DNA of 64,000 nucleotides from Triangularia verruculosa (taxonomy: Eukaryota; Ascomycota; Sordariomycetes; Sordariales; Podosporaceae). Below, piece after piece: positions 1-11,291 of the stretch; positions within the stretch are counted from its first letter, which is position 1; each line of letters begins with the position of its first letter. The translations under genes were made by a program, and so were the position numbers. The DNA is taken from positions 1 to 64,000 of the forward strand of contig MU863930.1 in the NCBI GenBank assembly GCA_033296885.1, read 5' to 3'. The notes under the pieces were generated by a model. It worked only from the letters and a program-made list of their open reading frames with translations. It was not told the origin of the DNA and ran no database searches.

Positions 1-1480
1 TAACGATATCGATTTTTACCTACTTATTACGCCTACGCTCCTTACCAATTCTTTCGCTAGTGGGCTACTACGGAGGCACCGAGGCCTACTTAGACTTTCA
101 AAAATTTTATACTTTATTCTTTCCCTTTTATTTTCTATTTTAATAAACGCCTATTCTTTTTAATTTTACCTAGTTTTTAACTTATTTATATTAACTACTT
201 ACTTTATATTTATAATCTACTAATATTATTTAAATAACTTTCTTTTTTATACTTTATTCTTAAAAGGTTTTTAAAAATAAAAACCTAAAAGGGGGGAAGT
301 CCTATTAAAGTAGAATTCTAAATACCTTAGGAACTATAAATATTATATTAACGTTATTTACTGAATAATCGTCGCCAGTTAATTAAACCTTTTATATATA
401 ACGTAAATATTATAATTATAATAATTTAATATTTATATATTAATTTTAATTAATTATTAATTTAACGTTTTTATTATAATTAACAATTAATTTAAAAAGA
501 ACTATAGGATTTAATAATATAAGAAGAATTCGGAGAAAGGAGGGTAGTTATTTAAGTATATAAAGGCCGGGGAAAGGATTAGGTTTTTAAAGGATTTAGA
601 GTTTAATATAATTATAATAATATATTTACCTTAAACTAATATCGTCTTCCTATCATAAATCTATCGCTTACATCTCGCCTACCATTTACCCTACCTCGCA
701 CTTTAACGTATAGATACCCCTTAATAAAAAATAACGATAATAAAGGATTTATCAATAGTTAAATATATATAATAATTATATATCGTTATAATATTAAATA
801 TCTATATTACTTATTAAATATAAGTTTATAAAATAACTAAAATTAAGGACTCTATCCGCTCGACCCTTACGTCCCCCCTGCTTATAAGGACCTAAGTCCC
901 TATAAGTAGTTAATACCATTATAAAAGGATAAAAAGATAATTATAAAAAAGGAAAGTTAAAAACTATAGTATTAAGGCGGAAGAAGCAGAGGAGTATTAT
1001 AGTTATTAAAAGAAGTTAAACCGGTAAAAAAATTAAAGGAAGATTAAAAATTAATAGATATTATAAAATAAGGAAAAGGATATTATAAAGAATTATAAAG
1101 GAATATAAAGTTTAAATTAGGAAATTAAAGTAATTAATAGCTTTTAATAAAGCGTTAATTAAAAAGTATATTAAATTAATTAAAAAGACTTACTATTAAA
1201 GAAATTAAGACTTTAGTAAAGAGAGCTATACTATTAGGTTAGAGATTTCTGCGCTACTTAGCCGGACTCCCTCCTACTATATCGAAATTAATTACTTTTA
1301 GCCCCCAATATTACCGTTTAATAAATATAGTACCGCGCTTTAACACTTTTGCGTTAAATGGGTATATACGGTAGAACCTTAAATTCCGGCCCTTTCGCGG
1401 TCGGACCTCCTATACTATAAATAGAAGATTAATCTTTGCAGCTGCTTCGCCTAAGGCCGCTATACCTATAATAATATCTT
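1..1480. repeat. A+T-rich, RIP-like degenerate repeat block
   Basis: This stretch is dominated by A and T with a great excess of TpA steps, while the DNA from about 1,500 onward has normal composition. No long reading frame survives on either strand. Such composition is the usual mark of repeat-induced point mutation in ascomycetes, which turns CpA into TpA in duplicated DNA. The block runs off the left edge, so the original element cannot be named; no terminal repeat or protein motif is readable. A naturally A+T-rich isochore without repeat ancestry is the alternative. Confidence 0.75.
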
Positions 1481-1695
1481 CGTTCGCAACCAGTAACATT
1501 GCTTCCTGGATCTAAGCGCTGTCGTAACAGGTTGGCTCGGGATAAATGACCAAGGGAATCGTGTTGAAGCCCACTTCTATAAAGTCCCCCCGTTTCCAAC
1601 TCGGCTTTGGTCTTTAGAATCTAAAATACCAGACCCTTCTCCTCGCAATAACTCTTTGACACTTCTTGCTTCTTTGTGCCTTCGACCGCTTCATC

Positions 1696-2331
1696 ATGGC
1701 TGCCGCCGCCGTTCAAGTTCCAGTTGCTCATCTTTACAATACCTTACCCACCCTCGGATATGCTGACTCTCAGTTCGTCCAACGCGAGTCCGTATTCAAG
1801 CTGCTTGCCACGCTACTCGCCCAGTATAACAACGTATTTGGCATCTGCCTTATCCACTCTCATTGCAAGCTCGACGATACCGAGATCATGCTCGCTAAGG
1901 GAAACGTCTCTCAACCGGAGAAGCTGGCGAATATCGAGTGCTTCTATCCAGAGCGCTGGCTCGCCAATGGTACTTCGTACGAATTCACAACTCGGCAGAC
2001 AGAAGAGCCGCCTCAGGATCTAGTCAGCAAGTTCTTCGACATTACCCGGCAGTTCAATCTGCATGACATCCTCGGCCTTTATCACATTGACGGTGGAAAG
2101 GATGCCCCCGCCATCATCGAGTGGACCGAGGGCCGCAAGAACCTCACTAGAATTCTAACAGAAAAAGACAAATCTATTGAGCCAGTGCAGACTGCTTGGG
2201 ACTTCGGACGCAGTGATCCCGTTACCATAGCTTGCACTATTGTGTGTGACACGAGAACTACCCGCAGCGGCAACGCTAACACGCACAAGAGTAAAGCTTC
2301 CCTGCTACCTACCAATGCCGTGCTGTGCTAA
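1696..2331 (+). CDS. Hypothetical protein, 211 aa
   Basis: A single-exon frame with balanced composition and no low-complexity stretch. I chose the ATG at 1696, which opens with MAAAA, over the in-frame ATG at 1666. The latter would only add ten residues, and the 1696 site has the better context (tcatcATGGC). I do not recognise a family. No signal peptide or membrane segment is visible, so a soluble cytosolic protein is likely. It is the first gene to the right of the RIP-like block. It converges on the gene at 2832-3335. Function unknown. Confidence 0.5.
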   Translation: MAAAAVQVPVAHLYNTLPTLGYADSQFVQRESVFKLLATLLAQYNNVFGICLIHSHCKLDDTEIMLAKGNVSQPEKLANIECFYPERWLANGTSYEFTTRQTEEPPQDLVSKFFDITRQFNLHDILGLYHIDGGKDAPAIIEWTEGRKNLTRILTEKDKSIEPVQTAWDFGRSDPVTIACTIVCDTRTTRSGNANTHKSKASLLPTNAVLC

Positions 2332-2831
2332 TCTCCGGTGCTTGCGCTAGACACCCAGAGCCACAACAATTGAGCCACGTTTGTGGTGCGCAACTACACA
2401 CTGCTGGTTTCTATTGGGGGAAAGGGAGAGAAGCAGTGAGGCAGAGGGTCCTGCATACACAAGAAAACGGCGGCTGGCTACCCACTGGCAAAGTAGGAGG
2501 CCTCTGGTCCGTCAATATGAATGCTAGTTGTCTGTTGGGCTACAAAGCAGTCAACGGCAATGGCGGGTGACCTCGCGTTGGTCATGTAAGATATCTTAGG
2601 TGTCGAGACCCACTGTTCTCACTTTTAAATGGACCCTAAAATTTGCCACCTTTGCATCCTTAGGTTCTCAGCCCAAAGTTAACCGAAATGGACGTCTGAA
2701 GCACCGTGATGCAGCCTTGCATAGGTATGGTATGCCTTAGGTTAGAATACCGACTGCTTCTTCTCTCTGACTCTTACAGCTTGTAGGCTTCTGGAGGCAT
2801 TCTCGTTGTACGCTCAGATTGTCGTCTTCAT
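2332..2831. other. Convergent intergenic gap
   Basis: Lies between the 3' ends of two unknown genes. I see no supportable gene; it presumably holds both 3' UTRs. Confidence 0.5.
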
Positions 2832-3335
2832 CTAGAGTCTTGATGTCCCATCCACCTTCAACTTGAGTAAAAAGTGACCCCATTTTTCACGGCAGCTCGC
2901 ATGTCTTGGCATCGCTCCAAGGGAGGGCTGGACATCCACGAAATCGTTGATCTCATCGATCAAAGCCAACAAATATTCCTGGTTATCCGTAGGACCAGGG
3001 GGGTATGCGGGGCCTTCCTCGTTGGCTAGGTATTGCTTCCGATAGTCGAGAAGCTTGGTCTCAGTGGCTTTGAACCCCCCAAAAAGCCCCTGATTTCCGA
3101 GAGCAATGGCAACCTCCTTGGCCTGAAGCCGACCCCCACGGATATCAATGTAGAAGTGGATGGCCCGAAAGAGCAAAGTGAGGTTATTCATGACCACTGT
3201 AGATGTATCATTGCATGGCGGGAAGAAGGAAGGGTCTTCGAAAAATTCGCGAAGGCTGTCGAACTTGACTAAGGCTTGTCGGTGGGTGCCGAAGCCGGGA
3301 CAAAACGAGCAAAGATCGAGAGTGCGCGATGCCAT
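2832..3335 (-). CDS. Hypothetical protein, 167 aa
   Basis: A single-exon frame on the minus strand. The start chosen is the ATG at 3335 (protein MASRTLDLCSF), because the 20 residues upstream in the same frame are unlike the rest and a purine precedes this ATG. The sequence has four or five cysteines in the N-terminal half (LCSFCPGF, PPCND) and is otherwise an ordinary soluble mix. No known domain, signal peptide or membrane span is recognised. Function unknown. Confidence 0.45.
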   Translation of the reverse strand: MASRTLDLCSFCPGFGTHRQALVKFDSLREFFEDPSFFPPCNDTSTVVMNNLTLLFRAIHFYIDIRGGRLQAKEVAIALGNQGLFGGFKATETKLLDYRKQYLANEEGPAYPPGPTDNQEYLLALIDEINDFVDVQPSLGAMPRHASCREKWGHFLLKLKVDGTSRL

Positions 3336-4303
3336 CGTGACGGTTGTGAGGGTAGATATGTACTCGGTATATAAGTAGGGTGAAAAGAGTAACAAGAAAG
3401 GGGGTTTACCGTTTCCAGAAAACGGAGATATCGCGAGGCTAACCCGTGGAGTCGGTACAAACGACCAGATCGTGACACTCCAAGGAATATTTTCGGGGGC
3501 GGGGCAACAACAAGAGCAACCCCTCAGTTCAAAAAGATTTTACGAAAAGAAAATTCAACAAATGGTTGCCTGGGGAGCTCAAAGCGGGCTAGGTATAATC
3601 AATCGGCGGAAGGAAGGAAGTCAAGGCAAGAGCGATGGCCGTGGCTATGATCCCCGTGCTCGAGACTTTCACTTTTAATACCTTACCCATTGATGGATAG
3701 TACATCGACTGGTGAAAGGGTATCGTTTATGAAATAGCGAAAGGCAATAGTTGTCATTTTCATCATTCAGCGGACCAATACTAGCGTATCAGAACAATTG
3801 TGAAGGGGGATCTCAGATATGTATATTTACTTTGGGCTGGTTAAAAGGCAGAAATGAAAAAAAAAAGTAGCAGATGGTTTTGGACTCGAACCAGGCAGCT
3901 ATACTGCGGGTTGATTTTACCATGGCATAGAATGCTATGCGGTAAACACTCGAGACCGCTCCGCCACGGGGCCCTTATTGACTTTCAAGTTCAGAATTTC
4001 ATACCATCTATGTACCATAATCTCAGGGTTAGGGCCTAGGAGTGTCAAACCTCTTTCGGCTAAGCGGCCAATCCGCTCCAGAAAAGTCCGCGTAGCAGGG
4101 GAGATGGATGTTTCTAGGTGGCAGATATCCAAGACAACTCTTCTCCAATGGCATTCATCATAATTTTCCTTGTAGTTCAAGATCGAGGTTTTCTGTTGCG
4201 TTGGTATCTATCTAACTCTCTATTAACCAAACGAAAAGACCAATGTAAGGTAGGTAGTTTCAAAAGCATCTGACATGACATTTCGCTCCTGAAACAGAAC
4301 CTA
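3336..4303. other. Intergenic gap holding a tRNA-like element
   Basis: Contains the upstream region of the 2832-3335 gene and the 3' flank of the oxidoreductase at 4304-5665. The only feature I can support is the Pol III-type element at about 3857-3975. Confidence 0.5.
3857..3975 (-). ncRNA. tRNA-like Pol III element (possible tRNA pseudogene)
   Basis: The minus strand carries an A-box-like TGGCGGAGCGGT (3955-3966) and a perfect B box GGTTCGAGTCC (3882-3892). A run of ten T, a good Pol III terminator, follows at 3866-3857. Between the boxes is a long hairpin, TTTACC + GCATAG / CTATGC + GGTAAA. A standard cloverleaf does not close: I cannot pair the acceptor ends, the T stem has two mismatches, and no normal anticodon loop with T at position 33 is apparent. 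It may be an intron-bearing or degraded type II tRNA (Ser/Leu-like) or another Pol III transcript. I assign no anticodon. Confidence 0.4.
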
Positions 4304-5665
4304 TCAAATCCGGCTCTCCTCCACCCATCCTGGCACTACCCTCTTCAAAAAGTTCATAAACTTCCACATCCCCACCGCATACTCTCTCTCCCCCTCTGGC
4401 GTACAAACCTCCTCCGGAAAGGCAATCCCCGCTCCAAAAAGCCCAATCCGCTTCCGTTCCTGCCCTTCCGCAAAGAACGCCCCCGTCCTCGCATCCTTTC
4501 CGAGTTTCACCACCTCTGTCCCATCCCCTATCCTCACCTCAGGAATGGGGGCGGGGGTGTACCCAACAGCCTGTATCACTCCCCCACAGTCCTTCAGCTC
4601 CTTGTCAAACAATGCCCATTCCTTCTCTTTCCCACCTGAGCAGTCGATCCGTGTGATGAACTTGCCCGCTTCACTGGTCAGCAAGACGTCTCCGTCAAGT
4701 TGGGTTCTTGCAAACTCTGCAGCGCGGCCTTTGAGGCCGGTGTTGTCGTATTGGATGTACCCGTCTTTCTGCACTGCGTAGCGGAGGGTTGGGTGACGGG
4801 TGAACCACTTGATCCTGAGTAGAGGGTGAGTTGTGGAGGCGAGGGTGTAGAGGTTCATTAGGACTAGGATGGCGGAGTGGGAGCCGCCTATTACGCTGAT
4901 AGTAAAGGGTTCACCTCGGGGGATGGTGGTGGATAGAATAGAAGGGGTGAGGGCTGTGTCGAGGGGTATTGTTGGGGGGCTGGATGGTGGGAGGGGAGTG
5001 GTGGTGGGGAAGGCGCCTGTGCAGTAAACAACCAACGGGGCTGTGACTGATGGTGGGTGGGTGGTGGTGGTGGCGAGGGTCCAAGATTTGGTCTTGGGAT
5101 CAAGATGGGCTGACTGTGCTTTTGCCTGTACGGTATGGATTCGAGGGTGTTGTTTTAGACCAGCAGTGAGCAGATTGAGCATATCGCCGGCGTAGCTGAG
5201 GGAGCACGTCCCATCTTGGGGGAGGTTTTCAAGAGCTGTGATGGCGTTTGGCCGATTTGAAGTATTTAGGATATGCTGAAAGGGCTTCAAAGCCTCAGCA
5301 TAGTCAACAAGAAGCTTGACCGCAGTGTTGCTGTCTTTTAGTTAGAGCCATGACTTAAGCAACGAGACTGATGAGATGAAGGGGATGTCTTACCCAGGCA
5401 CCTCCCGGTAGAACCTGTTGATTCTCCCTCCCTGAAACTGCTCATCAACCCAAATAATCTTGCCGTCGCCTTTTATCTGCCCCAGCAGATTTCCCACTAC
5501 GGCGATACCAGCGGGCCCAGCGCCGACCACAACGGCCGCGGCGTCTTTTGGGGTCGCATTCTGGCTAAATAAACGGACGAATTGAATTATTGGAAAGATA
5601 TGCGGGGAAGTCGATTTGAACAACACTGAACGTGCGATGAGGCTGCCACTGCAAGCAGGAAGCAT
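4304..5665 (-). CDS. FAD-dependent pyridine nucleotide-type oxidoreductase
   Basis: Two exons, 5665-5394 and 5330-4304, joined across a 63-nt intron (GTAAGA donor, CTAAC branch, ACAG acceptor), give 432 aa. The N-terminus has a hydrophobic, basic, Ser-containing stretch that could be a mitochondrial presequence. After it comes the FAD-binding Rossmann motif GAGPAGIAVVGNLL near residue 46. A second Rossmann-type motif, ISVIGGSHSA, near residue 210 fits NAD(P)H binding, and the C-terminal GLFGAGIAFP is typical of flavoproteins. The layout recalls ornithine N5-oxygenase/flavin monooxygenase relatives, but the substrate cannot be inferred. I took the ATG at 5665 because 80 upstream residues in frame look non-coding. 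Confidence 0.75.
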
Positions 5666-6120
5666 ACTGACTGTTGATTTAAACTTGACGTGAAAAGTGT
5701 CAAGCAGTACAGTGAGTCGGAAATCGACAGCGGTCAACAGAAACCGTTGGATGACCCACTTTTTCCTTTCAAGATTCTCCGATTCAACTCCGAAGTGGAT
5801 CCGGTTGCCACAACACCCGATGTTGTTTCTTTTTTTGTGCTCAATCCAAGTGGTTTGAACTCTGGCTTTCAAAGAGAAAGCTAAAATTGCGCCATTCTCA
5901 CGCATCGCGTACAGTCAGATCCGTCAAATGACAGAGTCCACTTGGATGACGCTTCGCTACAACTCCAATTGGCCAAGAAAGCAGCGCGTCAACCCCCGAC
6001 CGTCAGGCTGCCCCAAATGTCAGGAGGATTCAGGCATGTGTCAAAACATCGATTTCCAAACTACCGTACTGCTAAACAACAAATCCGCTGTACAGCGAAA
6101 GCTAACAATGAAGCAAACTT

Positions 6121-6197
6121 AAACGAAGTACCAAGAACTCAAACGAAATACCAAGAACTCAAACGAAACACCAAGAACTCAAACGAAGTACCAAGAA
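6121..6197. repeat. Tandem array, 20-bp unit x ~3.9
   Basis: Unit AAACGAAGTACCAAGAACTC is repeated almost four times with a few substitutions (AAATACC, AAACACC). There are no spacers, so it is a minisatellite. Confidence 0.9.
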
Positions 6198-6229
6198 ACA
6201 AACCTTCATAAAACCGGAACATGATCCCA

Positions 6230-6273
6230 TTGAACGACAGATGAACGACAGATGAACGACAGATGAACGACAG
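6230..6273. repeat. Tandem array, 11-bp unit x 4
   Basis: Four head-to-tail copies of ATGAACGACAG, the first starting with T instead of A. It follows the 20-bp array by about 30 bp. Confidence 0.9.
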
Positions 6274-6321
6274 ACAGTAAAATCGAGCTGTGTTGGAATT
6301 TGGCCTCGTCCGACTCGTGGC

Positions 6322-8535
6322 CTACGCGGGCGCCTGTTCTCTGACCCAGTCAGCCTGGTATGAGATGTACGTTAGCAAAGAAAAACGCCACACCATGACA
6401 GCATGAACAGACCTCAATTCGACCTTGGATGAGTGTAGCATTCCCAACGAGGTTGCCCTCATGATGGACTTCGACCCGCATATCCCCTGACGCCCCAATG
6501 TCCAAGTAAATATCGTACTGACAGAAGTAGTATTCGGTAGACCGGATGGACCAATACTGCCTCTTCTTCTTCGGGAGTGAGGCTCGGACGTGATTCAGGT
6601 CAACTGGTACATTACACAACCTTCTGACGATTGCTAGGTAGGTAAAAACTTGTCAGAACCTCTGAGGGACGGTAAAGGGATACATCAACAAGTATAATCA
6701 CTTACGGGTTGATCTGGCAGTTGTACTTTCTGTCCTGTTCCCCGGCAGCCACTGAGCTTCAATGTTTGAGGTTACAATGGTTTCTGTCCACTGGAGTGAA
6801 CTATCCAGGTCAATCCGTCTTTCCACTCGAATTGGCGGTTGCTTCCCATGCTTGATGATTTCATCCTGTTTGACTACCCAGTGAATCTGGTTGTGGACAT
6901 ACTTCTTGCGGTCATAAGAGTCCCGGCTGATCTCTTGACCAAAGTGCGTCTTTGGGGAATACAGCTGAGTAATGAGCAAGCCATAGCTTGCTCGTGCAAT
7001 GCGTTCCCGCAAGACTCCTTGGCTTTGTTCAAGCAACAGACCATGGACAACAACAAGCTGTGGACGTCTGGACATATGTAGCCGGGCCCCGCGCAGGGCC
7101 TTGTCAGTTGAACGCTCGATGTGTTCCTGAAGCTTGTCGAAAATGTAAGCTGAGCTACCGAGACCCCCTGACAATATAATATGTCGCTATAAATGTTCGT
7201 TAGCATAGAACACAGTACTCAGAGCAGAACTGCTACTTGCCACCGGTGCATGCTCAGGCTTGATCCGGCCCACGACTTTGTCCAACACACTCAATATTTC
7301 CATGAGTTGGTCATCGAATAAATTCTTGAACTCCTGCCTGTGCACCAATATCAGCATCAATAGGTCCCATGGCAGTCGATAAATAATCAAAGTAATGCAC
7401 AAATGCGACTTACGTTGTGAATCTCATGACACCATCCTTCATTCTTGGATCTTTGCATTGGCCATGCGGTCCTAAGCCGGGAACCTCAATCTCGTTTGTG
7501 TTTTCCATGAAGTGTGATTCCCCAAACTTGTGCTTGGCTTGGAGATAGCTATCACTCTGCGATAGCAACGCGGTCTTCTTATGTGGAAGCTGAGGGTGTT
7601 GTTCGGAGCAAGACCTGAGTCTATCGACAACCAGCTGCTGAAAGCCCAAATCGATGAGCATGGAGCCAATGCCAATGCCCTGGACGGCCTGAATTTGTTC
7701 CATAGCAGGCGGCTTTGTTTTAGTGGCCTTGACAAGCGCAAAATCAGTCGTCCCGCCCCCCCCGTCAATCGACAGAAAGATATCACCATCCTTGAAGGGC
7801 AGTTGCAAGCCAGGGGCACCCAAAACGGCAACGGCTGCAGCCTCAGCTTCCGTCAGACCAAAAATGGCGTTGTGCTTCTCACATGAACCGAACCCGGCCC
7901 TTCCAATGATCTTTCGAAAATCATCCAGAATCTCTGGTCCCTCCCAGGTAGTTGGCACACTGAAGACAAATTCCACTGATAGATCATCCCAGGATTTTTT
8001 CTCATGAGCCGAGCTGAGTTTGCGTGTGATGGTCCCTTCGACATGGCGATAAATTTGGCGCAGATACTCGTATACAAGGTGGTGAACCTCCTCCAGCGTT
8101 GGCGGGACGCATGAAGAGCCCTGCTGAAGCAGATCCCTGTGATGCACAGGATCGAGACAGATCTTGAGGTACCGCCACATGCCGTCGTTGCCCATGTTAT
8201 CCTCGTCAGTTTCGTCGCATAAAAAACCCCACTTCCGTATCACCTGTCCATCATGAAGTTTCGTGGCCAGTTTGGCGAGAACAGATGGGACTTTGGTTGC
8301 CTCTTGCCCATGATATCCAGGCCAGTCGTCGATCACTTCAACTTCAAGCTCGCAATTCTGGGTCCTGAGATCCTGCCACGCAACTCCTGGTCGTGAATAA
8401 GACTGTTAAGAAAGTCCTGACGGAAACAAAAACATAAATAGAGACCTGGGAGGACATAATCTTACCGGTGAAGGTAGTGCCATAGTCGATGGCAACACGG
8501 ACATCAGGGAGGCGCTTATCGACGATGGCTGCCAT
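6322..8535 (-). CDS. Hsp70-like ATPase, HSPA12-type
   Basis: Six exons (8535-8466, 8386-7414, 7337-7244, 7186-6706, 6603-6413, 6354-6322) join in frame to 613 aa. The actin/Hsp70 ATPase motifs are in order: phosphate 1 AIDYGTTFTGVAW (about residue 15), phosphate 2 LSIDGGGGTTDFAL (about 222) and adenosine motif IILSGGLGSS (about 383). The canonical DnaK substrate-binding domain is absent, as in fungal HSPA12-like proteins. These are known as divergent chaperone-like ATPases; many fungi carry several, but clients are unknown. Intron 3 uses a weaker GTGGCA donor, chosen because only it keeps frame to the adenosine motif. The last 11-codon exon is inferred from branch site TGCTAAC and acceptor CCAG. 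Confidence 0.8.
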
Positions 8536-9423
8536 GGCTATCTAGCAAAGCTGTGATCACGATGGTGCCTTGAAGTTGGAAGCCGGCTGATGGACCAGCA
8601 GAGTTTGAGAAAAGTAAAAAGTGGGCGTGTAGGAGGTGATCCTCGCAATGGAGGAGGGCGAATTGGGTACCTCAGCGAGACCGCGGGAAAGAGAACAAAT
8701 GATGAGAGCCCAATGTCAACCTGGACAAGAATTGCGGTAGGTAAACAGCACCGAGGGCAGTGACAAGTTTTGATCGATTTCAAGTGAACGAAACATCAAA
8801 CCACAACATTCACAGGGAGCTGGAACCATCAGGCCTGTCTGTGATCTCCGCTTTCCATCTCTTTCACCGCTCATGGGAGCCAGTGATCAGTAGCTCGGCC
8901 CACATCAATCAACTGTCATTTTTTGAGGAGGTTGGCCACCGTTCCACATCAGAAACAACTTCGGTGATATCCGAACAAACGAGGCTGTGCTGCTCGGGCA
9001 GAACTCTGAACTATCAGATGTACCATACCTGCGCATGCGCATGCCCCGCCAGCCCCGGGTGAAAGCTGATGCACGCTACCATGCCCAACTCCGTCTTATT
9101 GGGCGGAGAATCCCGCAGCAATCAGCACATAAAGAAATAAGACAACCTCACAACGGAACCTGCCATGTCTCGGTCCTGTGACCCACAGTCACCGACCCAC
9201 AGTCACCGACCCACTATTCCAGTTGGGACTGGACAAAGAGATGGGCCCCGGTAGGCAGCTAGGGTTTGCCCACTGCCCGTTCTCCTGAATCTTCAGTCTG
9301 TTCTTTGGCGCTTCCATTTTCTAGACGTCTGAAACCTGGGCGTTCCAAACTCTTCTTCTGACCACAAGCCCAGGCACCTAGAGTCTGACCCGCCGACTCA
9401 CTCTCAGTCTTCATTGCGTCACC
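8536..9423. other. Divergent intergenic region
   Basis: Shared upstream region of the Hsp70-like gene and the gene at 9424. A 14-bp unit (ACCCACAGTCACCG) is repeated just over twice at 9181-9213. No other feature is seen. Confidence 0.5.
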
Positions 9424-10438
9424 ATGTCACTATCCACCAACACCATTATCGGTCTCACTGCGCTGGGGAGTTTCCTAGGTGGAGTGCTCCTAGCAAGCCT
9501 CGTGGGCTTGTACTTGAGACGAAAGCATTCCCGCAACTTGATCGAGAGCCCCCCGAATCCTCCACATCCCTCTGAAAGCGCAGCCCGGATTTTTCGCTAC
9601 GTCACCGAGATCGAAAAATGGCTTCTGCAAGGGCCGGAAGGCCCGAGCGATCAGATACCAATAAATGACTTCATGGGCCTAGACTATGTTTTGGAGCTCC
9701 ATGTTCGAAACACATACCATCAAAGACCTGTTTCCTATTCACCGGATGTTCTCAAGCAATCGCTCGAAGGGCTGGGTTTGGATGAGTGGACCCAATCACA
9801 AGTTTTGGCAATGTCTTTGGATGTTACAAGACGGCACGCCGCAATCCGGAGCTTGATAGCACGCGTCATGTTCGCCGCCCTTGATATCACGAACCTCTCT
9901 GGACCTTCTCTTTTGCCGCCGCAAGTGATGGCATTCATCAGGACATTGCCTCCCTCATCAACATCAAATTTCAAAAACCCGCACGCCCGTGGTAAGGCCT
10001 GAATGAAAACAAAGCATACGGATGAGAAGCTAACAGATTCCAGTTCGTGAAGTTCTCGATATGTGGCGTCGATGTTCTGCCGCCCTCATGCAGAATCATA
10101 GGTGGCTACTCTCCACTCTAGAACCTTCACAGGACATCCGACAACAAGCCAGGGAACTGTCACAAGCTCTTAGCAAGTATCTCGCACACTTTGCGGAGGA
10201 GCCTGCTGAGGGCCGTCTGGACCATGGCGAGAAGTTGTATCTGCTGGTTGAGGAGTATCTGAATTTTGGTTACCTTATTTTTAGTAGCCCATGCAATTGG
10301 CGGTTCCCATTCGAAGCCGAGCGAAAGGACTGGTCGGAGGGTATTGTTGTGCGACCTGGGCTCGAGAGGGTGTCAGGTTACCATGGCGAAGTATTCGACG
10401 ACCCTTTGGTGCGGGCTCCGCCCCTTCAAGTGCAGTAG
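9424..10438 (+). CDS. Single-pass membrane protein, unknown
   Basis: Two exons, 9424-9991 and 10044-10438, joined over a 52-nt intron (GTAAGG, GCTAAC branch, CCAG), give 320 aa. Residues 7-29 form one hydrophobic segment followed by RRKHSR. This is a signal anchor with the basic side, and so the main body, probably cytosolic. The remainder is soluble and helix-prone with a conserved-looking run MWRRCSAALMQNHRWLL at the start of exon 2. No enzymatic motif is recognised. Sordariomycete genomes hold many such one-pass proteins of unknown role. Confidence 0.65.
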
Positions 10439-11291
10439 TGCTTGTTGATCGCGCAGGCCAACGTGTCTTTGTTATTTTGAGCTTTTGGATTTCTTAGATA
10501 ATCAAGGTAGCTGTCGTTAGTCTGCTTGCAGTCCTTGCCTGTCGAATTGGATCACATCTCCCGGGCTGTCGGACTGGTTCCTGAATCAGTGGATACTCGC
10601 ACCGAGATGAGACATGTTGGACGTAACAATTTGACAGCACAATTCTTTGCATCAGACCCCCAGGTTGATCCACTGGCTAGGTGCTAGGATTCCCTTACAT
10701 CCAACCGCCTACCCGTCGGTCAGTTTTACGACGCTGATCTTGTCAGGTGGTGTGCCGTCGGATATCATCGTGTATTTCAGCGCCATGTCGTTTCCGAAAT
10801 GTGATCTTTTGGGATTGGTCGTCCTGCCTAGAGCATCTCAAACACAAATCGAAACATGGGAGTCACGGTTCTCGAGCCGGGATTGTGTGTGGGCAGGTAC
10901 GACTGCTTTGTTCATCGACATACCCCTTGTCTGTCAGAGACTCAGAAAACAGTCAACATGAATATGAGAACTTCCTTACACCCCTGAAGTTTTAGCCGAA
11001 CGGGGCCCCGTCAAGAAGCCCGGGCGCTCAGGTTCAGCAAACAAAGACACACCATGTTTTGGCTCGATCTCCTTCGTGACTCTCAGCCTCACGCCTCGCT
11101 CTCCCCCGTCTTTCCAAAGTGTGCTTCGTGATTGTCACTGAACTCAAATACCTTGAGATTTACCTCCTGTGTGACCTACAAAGTCAGAGCTGGCACACCT
11201 CGCAGTCAATACATCATCATCTTAGCCATTCACTCAAAACCCTACAGTACCCACCTTCCTCCACTTGTCTTTTCCCCGCCCAATCCCAGCA
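10439..11291. other. Intergenic gap
   Basis: No supportable gene. Short frames here lack compositional or motif support. Confidence 0.5.

Larger units (their letters stand above)
5666..6321. other. Intergenic gap with two tandem arrays
   Basis: Separates the oxidoreductase start from the 3' end of the Hsp70-like gene. Apart from the two short tandem arrays listed separately nothing is recognised. Confidence 0.5.

Noticed and set aside
6121..6273. CRISPR-like array
   Set aside because: Units are contiguous with no spacers, and the genome is eukaryotic.
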